DNA from: Nitrospira sp. CG24C
GTDB lineage: Bacteria > Nitrospirota > Nitrospiria > Nitrospirales > Nitrospiraceae
DNA length: 48,662 nucleotides
NCBI GenBank assembly: GCA_002869885.2
Contig: NEWR02000017.1
Location: 54,597-103,258 of the forward strand
Reading direction: 5' to 3'
Made by a program: the position numbers and the translations under genes. Of the stretch, positions 28,050-35,594 are shown one piece after another (position 1 is the stretch's first letter; each line of letters opens with the position of its first letter). Under the pieces are notes generated by a model. That model made no database searches. It worked only from the letters and a program-made list of their open reading frames with translations, and had not been told where the DNA came from.

Positions 28050-28366
28050 GGTTTTCGCCGAGGCCCGACAAAAATCTCCGCTCCTTCCACCAGCACATCA
28101 TAACTCCCCACGCAATAGCCGCCGCCGTCTGTCCCTTGCCCGTTCCGAACGTCGAAGGCCAGATCGTGCCACGGACAGGCGACGACAAAACCCTTCACGC
28201 GCCCTTCACCCAAAGGACCACCTTCATGAGGACAAAGATTATGAATCGCGAAATACGTTCCCCCGATATTGAAGAGCGCAATCTCCCGATTGTTCACCAT
28301 GACGACTTTTGATTTTCCAGGCGGCAGCTCGTCGACTAGACCAACGGATTGAAACCCCTCTCGCAT
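28046..28366 (-). CDS. Rieske [2Fe-2S] ferredoxin-type protein
   Basis: A 106-residue soluble Rieske domain of the dioxygenase-ferredoxin type. The cluster ligands are C-P-H in HNLCPHEGGPLG and C-P-W-H in VVACPWHDLAFDV, the standard CxH...CxxH arrangement. There is no membrane anchor. It probably shuttles electrons to an oxygenase or reductase encoded elsewhere; no such partner is adjacent. It lies between DUF192 and the chagasin-like gene in one transcript. Confidence 0.9.
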   Translation of the reverse strand: MREGFQSVGLVDELPPGKSKVVMVNNREIALFNIGGTYFAIHNLCPHEGGPLGEGRVKGFVVACPWHDLAFDVRNGQGTDGGGYCVGSYDVLVEGAEIFVGPRRKP

Positions 28367-28415
28367 GCGGTACCGACCCCTCTCTTCATGCTGTTCGCCG
28401 AATCGCCCTCGTGCG

Positions 28416-28910
28416 TTACATCCGAAGCGTATACTTCAACTCCAACCCTATCGTAACTCCTTCCCGCTTGATGAAACCCGCTTCTGTTTGAATCACGTAG
28501 CGCACTGCTTCGGGAGAGGAACTATACTTAGGGCAGTCATCTTCCAGGCAAGGAGCAACATTTTCCTTCAACCCAACAATATGATGACTTTCATCAACCC
28601 ACATCATGTCCACCGGGAACCGGTACGCCTTTGTCCAGATATGGTTCTGGCCGGTCGACTCGAAGATATAAAGCATTCCACTATTTGCAGGCAATGCCTC
28701 CCGAAAGGCTAGACCGACGAGCAGCTTCTCCGGCGTATCCGCCACCTCCGTCTCGATCTCACGTCCGTTCGGAAAGGAGACGATAATGATGGTCTCCTCT
28801 TTTCGCTCGATGAGAAAGTAGGACGCGCTCATCAGAAAAATCGCCATCAGGGCGAGCGTGACGATACGCTTCTTTTTCTGTCCTCGATCGCTTGCAGGTA
28901 AGGAAGCCAT
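28416..28910 (-). CDS. DUF192 membrane-anchored protein
   Basis: A 164-residue DUF192 protein. After a basic stretch (QKKKR) comes one membrane segment (about 17-35) and then the DUF192 domain: PEKLLVGLAFREALPANSGMLYIF, IWTKAYRFPVDMMWVD and VRYVIQTEAGFI match the family. Function of the family is not established. The start at 28910 was preferred because AAGGA stands 6 nt before it; the upstream ATG at 28916 would sit on that ribosome-binding site. It is the first gene of a four-gene unit ending at the terminator near 26790. Confidence 0.85.
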   Translation of the reverse strand: MASLPASDRGQKKKRIVTLALMAIFLMSASYFLIERKEETIIIVSFPNGREIETEVADTPEKLLVGLAFREALPANSGMLYIFESTGQNHIWTKAYRFPVDMMWVDESHHIVGLKENVAPCLEDDCPKYSSSPEAVRYVIQTEAGFIKREGVTIGLELKYTLRM

Positions 28911-29002
28911 AAACATTCCTTAATCACAACTCACCATGATTATCTGGGCCCAAAGGCCCATTAATACAGGGAAGCTGGGCCTTCTGGACAAGTGCCGTTC
29001 TG

Positions 29003-29032
29003 TTGACTTGGAAAAGAGCGGCGGAATAGAAT
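29003..29032 (+). promoter_or_regulatory. Sigma-70 promoter before the ferredoxin
   Basis: TTGACT (29003-29008) and TAGAAT (29027-29032) are separated by 18 nt, the same boxes and spacing as the threonine-operon promoter. The start is predicted near 29039, giving a leader of about 85 nt to the ferredoxin. The rest of 28911-29123 is divergent spacer. Confidence 0.65.
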
Positions 29033-29123
29033 GGCGGTCATATCGCGGCACGCATAATGGTCGCGCCGGGGTAGACTTGTCAACCGTGTGTGTCTCTATT
29101 GTAGTGAGAAGGAGGCGAGGGTC

Positions 29124-29471
29124 ATGGCGTTGCTGATTACCGATGAATGTATCTCCTGTGGAGCCTGCCTGCCCGAATGTCCGAACGAGGCGATTTTTGA
29201 AACTCGCAGCGATGCGGAAACGAAGGGCAATCATGTGGGTGATGGCCAGGGAGTCGGCGATAGTATTTATGTGATTACGCACGACCGCTGCACCGAGTGC
29301 GTCGGACACTTCGACGAACCTCAGTGCTCCGCTGTCTGCCCGGTCGATAATTGCTGTATTGCTGACCCGTTGTATCCGGAAACAACGGAGGTTCTGCTAG
29401 CGAGGGCGAATGCGCTCAATCCGGATAAGGCGATTGATCCGGCAAAAGTCTGGAGCGGCGTGCGTAATTAG
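29124..29471 (+). CDS. 2[4Fe-4S] ferredoxin (YfhL type)
   Basis: A 115-residue ferredoxin with two cluster motifs: CISCGACLPECP (about 9-20) and CTECVGHFDEPQCSAVCPVDNC in the middle. The long spacing between the second CxxC and its CxxxCP is characteristic of the YfhL/Allochromatium-type ferredoxins, whose clusters have very low potentials. A C-terminal helix follows. The start at 29124 is supported by GGAGGCGAGG directly upstream. It is monocistronic, bounded by a promoter and a strong terminator. Confidence 0.92.
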   Translation: MALLITDECISCGACLPECPNEAIFETRSDAETKGNHVGDGQGVGDSIYVITHDRCTECVGHFDEPQCSAVCPVDNCCIADPLYPETTEVLLARANALNPDKAIDPAKVWSGVRN

Positions 29472-29493
29472 TTAGCACTCATCGTTCAACTAC

Positions 29494-29529
29494 GAAGGCC
29501 CTGCTTTTCTCGCGAAAAGCAGGGCCTTC
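29494..29529. terminator. Strong rho-independent terminator
   Basis: GAAGGCCCTGCTTTTC (29494-29509) pairs over 16 bp with GAAAAGCAGGGCCTTC (29514-29529) around loop TCGC. It lies 22 nt after the ferredoxin stop. The T-tract after the stem is short, but the stem is very stable. Confidence 0.9.
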
Positions 29530-29575
29530 TTGTTCGTGCATGGTCTGTCTGGTTCAACCAAACAACAGTCTTCCT

Positions 29576-29606
29576 CTGCTGGCGGACTTTTTCAGCATCC
29601 TGCTAA
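29576..29606. repeat. Dispersed hairpin motif, copy 1
   Basis: The stretch around GGACTTTTTCAGCATCCTG is shared almost exactly with 43035-43065; both copies have a short complementary stem (TGCTG...CAGCA) around the T-run. It may be a terminator-like or mobile intergenic element. Only two copies are seen here. Confidence 0.5.
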
Positions 29607-29612
29607 AAATGA

Positions 29613-29648
29613 CACTGCCCTCTCCGCGGTGTCGCGGGGAGGGCAGTG
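29613..29648 (-). terminator. Rho-independent terminator of the cupredoxin gene
   Basis: CACTGCCCTCTCCGCG (29613-29628) pairs with CGCGGGGAGGGCAGTG (29633-29648), a long stem with one wobble. On the minus strand it is followed by TCATTTTTAG, a T-rich tract. It lies 24 nt after the stop of the cupredoxin-type gene. Confidence 0.85.
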
Positions 29649-29672
29649 ATCGCTCAAATCTCGGTGCAGCTA

Positions 29673-30152
29673 TTACTTGATCATCAAAATCTTGCCGCCG
29701 ACATGTCCGGGATGCAAGTGGCAGCGATAGGTCAGCGTATTCCCTTGCGTCGCATAGAACATGTCGCTGGTCGGAATCCCAATGTACTTGGTTTCACCCG
29801 GCTTCAACACCACTTGGGCCTTCATGACGGTCGGAGTTCCGGTATTCACTGCGTCGGTCATCTCAAATCCATGGTCGGCAGTGGCTTTGTTCGTGACCTT
29901 GAGCAGGACAGGACGACCAGGCCGAACTTTGAAATCGATGATGGTGACTGGCGGATACCATACTTTGAGATCCCCGATCTCAATCGCGAACAGCGAAGCA
30001 TCGACATCCAACTCCTTGAACGACTGACCCACAACGGAGCCAGTCTCCAAATCCCCGACTTCGACTCCGCCTGCCTGGCTTGCAAATGCTACAGATGCCC
30101 CCGTTACGACCATCATGAGGCCGAAGAAGACCCCCAACACCGTCTTGCCCAT
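29673..30152 (-). CDS. Exported cupredoxin-fold protein
   Basis: A 159-residue protein with a signal peptide (cleavage likely after VAFA, about residue 24). The mature part is a cupredoxin beta-sandwich: copper ligands would be His in ATADHGFEM and Cys plus His in the C-terminal loop YRCHLHPGHVGGKI. The Cys-x-x-His-x-x-His order, with no Met at the last place, suggests either a type 1 site with an unusual axial ligand or a COX2-like site. It is probably a periplasmic electron carrier or copper protein. The start has a perfect TTAAGGAGG upstream, and its own terminator follows, so it is expressed alone. The 30153-30398 gap upstream is leader sequence without a recognisable gene. Confidence 0.82.
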   Translation of the reverse strand: MGKTVLGVFFGLMMVVTGASVAFASQAGGVEVGDLETGSVVGQSFKELDVDASLFAIEIGDLKVWYPPVTIIDFKVRPGRPVLLKVTNKATADHGFEMTDAVNTGTPTVMKAQVVLKPGETKYIGIPTSDMFYATQGNTLTYRCHLHPGHVGGKILMIK

Positions 30153-30398
30153 GACCTACCTCCTTAATAAAAAGAAGAGATGTGATTAGGTTGGTGAATA
30201 CCCCCGCCAAACCCATTTAACTCTGATCTTTTACTGAGCACGACTTCCTTACGCCGCCATCGATACCCTAACAGCATGTATCCGCTTTCAGCCCAACCCT
30301 ATAAATAGCACCGCGATGAAATCAGAAGCAAGAACGTTATTTCATACTATGTCCTGAGCACCTTAATGCAGACATTCGCACCAACAGGATCGCCCCAA

Positions 30399-31973
30399 TT
30401 ATTTCAGTAGTTTATCTGTCTCAGGCTGCGCCTCTTGAACCGTGGACCCGATCAAGAGATCGTACGGCGCATAGTCGTCGGTTAACACGAGACCGGCCTC
30501 CCAGGGTTGCGTCCGATTGGTAGTCAGTAAGGCGATGGCCTCGAAGGGAAGACGCTGCTGCTCAACCAATCTGTTCACATTCGCTACAATGCTCGTACGC
30601 GTGTGCCGTTCGAGCGGCGCACCGGCAAAAAAAATCAGATTCTCCGATCGCGCCGGAGAAGACGTCCAGGGCCCCTTGACCGCAAAGGACTCGATGTGGG
30701 GAAACGATCGTCTCATCGTCTGCACGACCGCATTGGCCCGCAACAGATCTCCACCCTCGCCCGACGAGGCGAGATTTACGGCCAGGATACCGTTCGGTGC
30801 AAGATGGGCGCGCAGCTCCGCGAAAAACTCCACCGTAGTCAGGTGAAACGGTATCATGAGCCGGGCAAACGCATCGACCCAAATGAGATCGTACGTCTGC
30901 TCCGTGGAATTCAGAAAGACCCGGGCATCCCGAACATGCACATGATGCTGGGGAGGCGGCCGATAGGAAAAATATTCCTCGGCCATACGAACGACTGCGG
31001 GATCGAACTCAACCACGTCCAGATCGAGTTCCGGCCATCGATGGGCGAGCCACTTCGCCAACGACCCGCCTCCATGACCGAGAATTAAACCCCGTTTCGG
31101 GTCCGGCACCAAAGCCAGCGACGCGACCATCAATTGACTGTAGGGGAGAAACAGGGCGATCGGATCGGCCTTCCACATGACCGCATGGAAGGTCCGGTCC
31201 AGGACGAGGTAACGAAAAAGATCGTCTTCGCGAATTCGTACTTGTTGATACGGACTGTCTTCCTGGTAAACCGGCGCCTTCAACATCTGAATCGGAAACC
31301 AAGCACCAGCCCCCAGGCCTCCAATACATAAGACGAGTAGGCCGATCACCAAGGGCCGCACGGTCGTCCTGCTGATCAGCCACCAGAGACCGAGCCCCAC
31401 TTGAATGGCGCCGAGCCACGCGACAAGCGTCTGGCTGCCGATCCAGGACAGAAAGAAAAACGCTGTCCCCCACGTTCCTACCAAACTCCCCATAGTCGAG
31501 AGTGCGATCATCCGACCGGTATGCCGGCCGAAATATTCAAGATCCGACACAGCCAATCGCAACAAAGCCGGCAGCACGCCGCTCAGACCGAAGGCCGGGG
31601 GGCCCAACAGCAGCGCCGCGGCAACACAAGGCCCCCACCGAGGATCCTCAATGACTCCCGCCACCTTAAAGAGCACCGGCTGGCCCAGCCACGCGATCAG
31701 AAAGGTCCAGCCTCCTGAGAACAACAGCAGCCCCGCCAGCACCTGAGCCCCGGGGTATCGGTCAGAGACCCAGCCTCCAAATGCATACCCGCTGCTCATG
31801 GCAGCAAGGATCACTCCGATCAATGCGCCCCAGACAAACAGGGAGTTTCCGAAGACAGGAGCTAACAGTCGGCTTCCCAAAATTTCGAGCGCCATCACCA
31901 CCGCGCCGGTCGCCAACGCCGTAAACAGAAGGAACCATTGAGGGGGATGAGCCGGCCGATTCACAACACTCAT
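30399..31973 (-). CDS. Membrane-anchored spermidine-synthase-like protein
   Basis: A 524-residue fusion of an N-terminal membrane part (about six to seven segments within 1-228, beginning ALEILGSRLLAPVFG) with a C-terminal spermidine-synthase-type methyltransferase fold. The fold has LILGHGGGSLAKWL for nucleotide binding, DVVEFDPAVVRMA, DARVFL and the closing TDDYAPYD. The Asp that in true polyamine synthases starts the catalytic DAF motif is present in WVDAF. The substrate of these fused proteins is generally unknown; polyamine synthesis should not be assumed. It follows a CBS protein by 58 nt. Confidence 0.82.
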   Translation of the reverse strand: MSVVNRPAHPPQWFLLFTALATGAVVMALEILGSRLLAPVFGNSLFVWGALIGVILAAMSSGYAFGGWVSDRYPGAQVLAGLLLFSGGWTFLIAWLGQPVLFKVAGVIEDPRWGPCVAAALLLGPPAFGLSGVLPALLRLAVSDLEYFGRHTGRMIALSTMGSLVGTWGTAFFFLSWIGSQTLVAWLGAIQVGLGLWWLISRTTVRPLVIGLLVLCIGGLGAGAWFPIQMLKAPVYQEDSPYQQVRIREDDLFRYLVLDRTFHAVMWKADPIALFLPYSQLMVASLALVPDPKRGLILGHGGGSLAKWLAHRWPELDLDVVEFDPAVVRMAEEYFSYRPPPQHHVHVRDARVFLNSTEQTYDLIWVDAFARLMIPFHLTTVEFFAELRAHLAPNGILAVNLASSGEGGDLLRANAVVQTMRRSFPHIESFAVKGPWTSSPARSENLIFFAGAPLERHTRTSIVANVNRLVEQQRLPFEAIALLTTNRTQPWEAGLVLTDDYAPYDLLIGSTVQEAQPETDKLLK

Positions 31974-32031
31974 GCAGAAACATGACAGAGGGTAGGGAGG
32001 CGATCCGGCGCCGGCCTGCGAGCCAGCACGA

Positions 32032-32442
32032 TCACAGACCGCCCCAGTTTTTGAAGTAGCGCAGAAGATCGCGGACGGAGATCATCCCGACGATCTGCCC
32101 CTCCTCGGAGATGGCCAAATGCCGAATCCCGTGTTCCGCCATCTTCTCACTCGCCTCGTGGGCCGATCTCGTTATCTCGATCGACAGCAGCGGGCTGCTC
32201 ATGACGGCACGCACCAACGTCTCGTGCGCCGGACAGGATTCGGCCATCCCCTTGCGAACCAAGTCCGACTCGCTGACTATACCGGTGTAACGACCGGCCT
32301 CTTGCACCAGCACTGCGCCGACCTTCGCGTCACGCATCAGCATGGCCGCCTCCAACAGCGTAGTGTCTGGACTGATCGCGCGCAAAGCCCGGCGCATCAT
32401 CACGGCGAGAGGTCGCTGAAGGGGCCTGCTCTGAGTCGCCAT
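32032..32442 (-). CDS. Tandem CBS-domain protein
   Basis: A 136-residue protein made almost wholly of two CBS domains: ISPDTTLLEAAMLMRDAKVGAVLVQEAGRYTGIVSESDLVRK and SIEITRSAHEASEKMAEHGIRHLAI through IVGMISVRDLLRYF. Such stand-alone Bateman modules bind adenine nucleotides and regulate partners. The start is uncertain: 32442 begins just before the first CBS domain, while an in-frame start at 32490 would add 16 residues. An even longer frame would run into the ugd promoter. It precedes the spermidine-synthase-like gene on one transcript. Confidence 0.85.
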   Translation of the reverse strand: MATQSRPLQRPLAVMMRRALRAISPDTTLLEAAMLMRDAKVGAVLVQEAGRYTGIVSESDLVRKGMAESCPAHETLVRAVMSSPLLSIEITRSAHEASEKMAEHGIRHLAISEEGQIVGMISVRDLLRYFKNWGGL

Positions 32443-32551
32443 ACGACAGGATCCGTCCGATGGAGGGAGCAAATAGTACCCAGCCCTCATGCGCCTGTCA
32501 ACGAGCGGCCCAGCGAATTCCTCGCTGTGAACTCGGTTCTCCATAACTTTC

Positions 32552-32580
32552 TTGCCCACCCCCTATACCGTTGCTATACT
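32552..32580 (+). promoter_or_regulatory. Sigma-70 promoter of ugd
   Basis: TTGCCC (32552-32557) and TATACT (32575-32580) with a 17-nt spacer; the start is predicted near 32587. An AGGAGG ribosome-binding site at 32603-32608 and the ugd ATG follow at once. Confidence 0.6.
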
Positions 32581-32616
32581 CGACCAATTCGTTCTTGCAT
32601 ACAGGAGGATAGAACC

Positions 32617-33939
32617 ATGCATATCAGTGTGATTGGAACCGGCTATGTCGGGCTGGTAACCGGAGCCTGTTTTTCGGAATTCGGGGTCAACGTGACCTGC
32701 ATGGATACCGACGCCAAACGGATCGCCAGGCTTGAGAAAGGCGATGTGCCCTTCTACGAACCGGGGATCACGGAACTTGTCGCCAAAGGCATTCGAGAAA
32801 ATCGGATCAGCTTTACCACCGACATCGCCAAAGCCGTCGACAAAGCCCTCGTCATCTTCATCGCGGTGGGAACCCCGCCGCGACCCGACGGATCGGCCGA
32901 TCTGTCGTATGTCGAAGAAGTCGGCCGCGGCATCGCCAAAAACATGACGGGGTACAAGGTCATCGTCACCAAGTCGACCGTCCCGGTAGGCACAGGAGAA
33001 AAGTTGCGGGAAGTGATCACCGCCAATCAATCGGGGAAATTCCGGTTCGACATTGTCTCCAACCCGGAGTTTCTGCGGGAAGGGTCCGCCATCGAAGACT
33101 TCTTGCGACCGAACCGGGTCGTCATCGGCGCCGACAGCGAGCAGGCAGTGGCGATCATGAAAGATCTCTACCGCCCTCTGTATCTCATCGAAACACCGTT
33201 CGTCGTCACCGACATCCCGACGGCTGAGATGATCAAATACGCCTCCAACGCCTTCCTCGCCACCAAAATTTCGTTCATCAACGAAATCGCAACTGTCTGC
33301 GAGCGGGTGGGCGCCAACGTACAGATGGTCGCGAAAGGGATGGGGCTCGATAACCGGATCGGCTCGAAGTTTCTCCATGCGGGGCCTGGGTTCGGGGGAT
33401 CCTGCTTCCCGAAAGATCTGGCCGCTCTTGTACAGACGGGGGAACGAGTCGGCTACCCGATGCAGATCGCCGGCGCCGCCGCCCTCATTAACGAACAACA
33501 ACGCGTCCGGATGATAGAAAAGATCACGAAAGAGGTCGGGAAACTCAAGGGAAAGACGTTCGCGATGTTGGGCCTATCGTTCAAACCCAATACGAACGAC
33601 CTACGGGATGCGCCGGCCCTGGCGATTGCGCAGGAACTGATAACACAAGGCGCGACGGTTCGCGCCTACGATCCCGCCGCACTTGAGGAGGCCTGTCAGA
33701 TCGTTTCCAACCTCGTTCCCTGCAAGGACGCCTACGATGCAGCGCAGGGAGCGGATGCGCTGATCCTCATGACCGAATGGAACCAGTTCCGCACCCTCGA
33801 TTTCGACAGACTGAAAACGCTCTTGCGCCAGCCCCTCTTCTTCGACTTACGCAATGTCTATGAACCGGACCGAGTCGCCGCCTTTGGCTTTCGTCACATT
33901 TCGGTCGGGAGGCCCAGCAAAGCGCCTGCTCAAATCTAG
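32617..33939 (+). CDS. ugd: UDP-glucose 6-dehydrogenase
   Basis: A 440-residue NAD-dependent enzyme oxidising UDP-glucose to UDP-glucuronate for capsule, exopolysaccharide or LPS sugars. The Rossmann motif GTGYVGLVTG starts at residue 7, STVPVGTG and EFLREGSAIEDF follow, and the catalytic cysteine is C263 in GFGGSCFPKDL. The C-terminal UDP-binding domain has LGLSFKPNTNDLRDAP. Length is typical. The start at 32617 is set by AGGAGG; longer upstream reading frames are not needed. It is a single-gene unit facing the HEAT-repeat cluster. Confidence 0.96.
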   Translation: MHISVIGTGYVGLVTGACFSEFGVNVTCMDTDAKRIARLEKGDVPFYEPGITELVAKGIRENRISFTTDIAKAVDKALVIFIAVGTPPRPDGSADLSYVEEVGRGIAKNMTGYKVIVTKSTVPVGTGEKLREVITANQSGKFRFDIVSNPEFLREGSAIEDFLRPNRVVIGADSEQAVAIMKDLYRPLYLIETPFVVTDIPTAEMIKYASNAFLATKISFINEIATVCERVGANVQMVAKGMGLDNRIGSKFLHAGPGFGGSCFPKDLAALVQTGERVGYPMQIAGAAALINEQQRVRMIEKITKEVGKLKGKTFAMLGLSFKPNTNDLRDAPALAIAQELITQGATVRAYDPAALEEACQIVSNLVPCKDAYDAAQGADALILMTEWNQFRTLDFDRLKTLLRQPLFFDLRNVYEPDRVAAFGFRHISVGRPSKAPAQI

Positions 33940-33982
33940 CCCGCATTACTCATGAACGCTTCTGCTGCAATCGCCAATGTTC

Positions 33983-34068
33983 AGGCGAGAGGCACGGGGC
34001 TAGTGGCGAAGCCTTCCAGTCGAAAAGACAGCTCTTCCCTCTAGCCACTAGCCTCGTGCCCCTAGCCT
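33983..34068. repeat. Heptamer inverted-repeat element (CTAGCC family)
   Basis: The left arm is AGGCGAG AGGCACG GGGCTAG TGGCGAA (33983-34010). The right arm is CTAGCCA CTAGCCT CGTGCCC CTAGCCT (34041-34068), in register. A 17-bp stem forms between 33991-34007 and 34044-34060 with one G-T wobble. It sits between the convergent ends of ugd and the first HEAT gene and may act as a terminator for both. Confidence 0.7.
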
Positions 34069-34090
34069 GGCCGGTTGGCTTACAGCCTCG

Positions 34091-34801
34091 TTACGTCAGG
34101 CGCGGCACCTCGACAACCTTGGCCGCATCGTTAACTTTCGGCTTGTAGCCCATCCGGTCCAACACCTTCATCACCCGGCTCTTCAGACGATCGTCGGCCT
34201 CGGCAAGCGCCGTGGCCAGCGGCTCGACGGCGGGCTTTCCGATTTTACGGATGATCTCCGTTACGGATTGTCTGATCTCATCTTCCTCCGACACCAGCAA
34301 AGGCACGAGCACTGACACAGCCGGGCCGCCGATTTTGATCAAGGAATCATAGGCGCGCTGCCTGACATCCCCGACTTCATCAGCCAACGCATCGACCAAC
34401 GGCTGCACGGCGCGAATTTCTTTGATTTCACCCAGCACTTCAGCCGCATACTTTCGATTGAGCCAGTGGCTATCTTTCAGGTCCAAGAGCATCGCGTCAG
34501 CTCGCGCCGCATTGGGGTCCTTCGCGCGAATCCGAAAGCTCTTGGCAATACGCCGCCCGCCTTCTTCCACAACACGGATGGTGGCGCCGTCTCCCACCTT
34601 GAGCTTCTTCAGATCTTCAAGCGCCTCGTCATCGACGTCCAGTACGACTGTCTTCCCATCGTAGGCCAGCAGTTCGACTTCGAGCTGTTTCAACTCAGGA
34701 TTCACCGCGACGACTCGTTCCGTAACGAGATTGAACCCGTCTTTCTTCGCGCCGCCCTTCGGACCGATCTGAATAAGCTTGGGAGCTGTTTCATCCGCCA
34801 T
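34091..34801 (-). CDS. HEAT-repeat protein with N-terminal beta domain
   Basis: A 236-residue protein. Residues 1-95 are a beta-rich domain (NLVTERVVAVNPELKQLEVELL, then VGDGATIRVVEE) of no recognised family. Residues about 100-215 hold roughly four HEAT/PBS-lyase repeats such as WLNRKYAAEVLGEIKEIRAV. No signal peptide is seen, so it is likely cytoplasmic. It is the last of five consecutive HEAT genes on the minus strand, 28 nt from its neighbour. HEAT repeats serve protein-protein scaffolding; a partner is not evident. Confidence 0.8.
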   Translation of the reverse strand: MADETAPKLIQIGPKGGAKKDGFNLVTERVVAVNPELKQLEVELLAYDGKTVVLDVDDEALEDLKKLKVGDGATIRVVEEGGRRIAKSFRIRAKDPNAARADAMLLDLKDSHWLNRKYAAEVLGEIKEIRAVQPLVDALADEVGDVRQRAYDSLIKIGGPAVSVLVPLLVSEEDEIRQSVTEIIRKIGKPAVEPLATALAEADDRLKSRVMKVLDRMGYKPKVNDAAKVVEVPRLT

Positions 34802-34829
34802 GAGATGTATCCTTTAACAGTGAAATAAA

Positions 34830-35594
34830 TTACTGCTTTGCACTCCATCCAAGACTCGCCAACACCCCTTCAACCGTTTCCTGCACCATCGTATTCTCAT
34901 CTTCGAGCAGCGGAAGCAAGGGGTCGATGGCCTGCTTGGCCCCGAGCCGCGCGAGCGACTCCGCCGCATTCCGCCGCACAAGCCAGTCTTCGTCCTTGAG
35001 CGATTCAATCAACGGATCGATTCCACGGGCATCGCCGATCTTACCCAGTGCTTCGGCTGCATGACGCCGCACCATCCAATTACTGCCCAACAACCCGTCG
35101 ATCAAGGCATCCACGGCCCGCGCGTCGCCGATTTTTTTCAGCACGCGCGCCACGTCCTCACGCACTGTGTGATCGGTCAGCGCTTCGACCAATCCAGGCA
35201 CGGCGCGCGCATCGCCGACGCGCTCCAGCGCCCACACTGCGGCAGTCCGCACTGCGCCGTCTTTATCCTTGAGCGCCTTCACGAGGGGATCGACGCCCCG
35301 AGGGTCTTTCAGCTTCCCCAATCCCGACGCAGCCTGCTCGCGAATCGCCCACTCATCGTCCCCCAACGCTTCGATCAACGAATCGACGACGGATGGACCG
35401 ATTCGCACAATCGCGCTGGTCGCCGCTTCCCGGACGAGGACATCTTCGTCCGCCATAAGCCCGATCAGCGGGCCTACCGCATCCTCACCCACCTGACTCA
35501 AACTGGCAATCGCATGGTCACGAAGCGCGTCATTGTCGTCCCGCAGGGCCCCGATTAATTGTTCGATCCGTTCAGCCTGCACATTGTCACTCAT
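34830..35594 (-). CDS. HEAT-repeat protein
   Basis: A 254-residue protein built almost entirely of about eight regular 31-residue HEAT/PBS-lyase repeats, for example DEWAIREQAASGLGKLKDPR and NWMVRRHAAEALGKIGDARG. No catalytic domain, signal peptide or membrane segment is seen. The start at 35594 overlaps the stop of the upstream HEAT gene by 8 nt (ATGAGTGA), showing translational coupling. A longer frame starting at 35633 would lie deeper inside that gene and is rejected. Confidence 0.85.
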   Translation of the reverse strand: MSDNVQAERIEQLIGALRDDNDALRDHAIASLSQVGEDAVGPLIGLMADEDVLVREAATSAIVRIGPSVVDSLIEALGDDEWAIREQAASGLGKLKDPRGVDPLVKALKDKDGAVRTAAVWALERVGDARAVPGLVEALTDHTVREDVARVLKKIGDARAVDALIDGLLGSNWMVRRHAAEALGKIGDARGIDPLIESLKDEDWLVRRNAAESLARLGAKQAIDPLLPLLEDENTMVQETVEGVLASLGWSAKQ

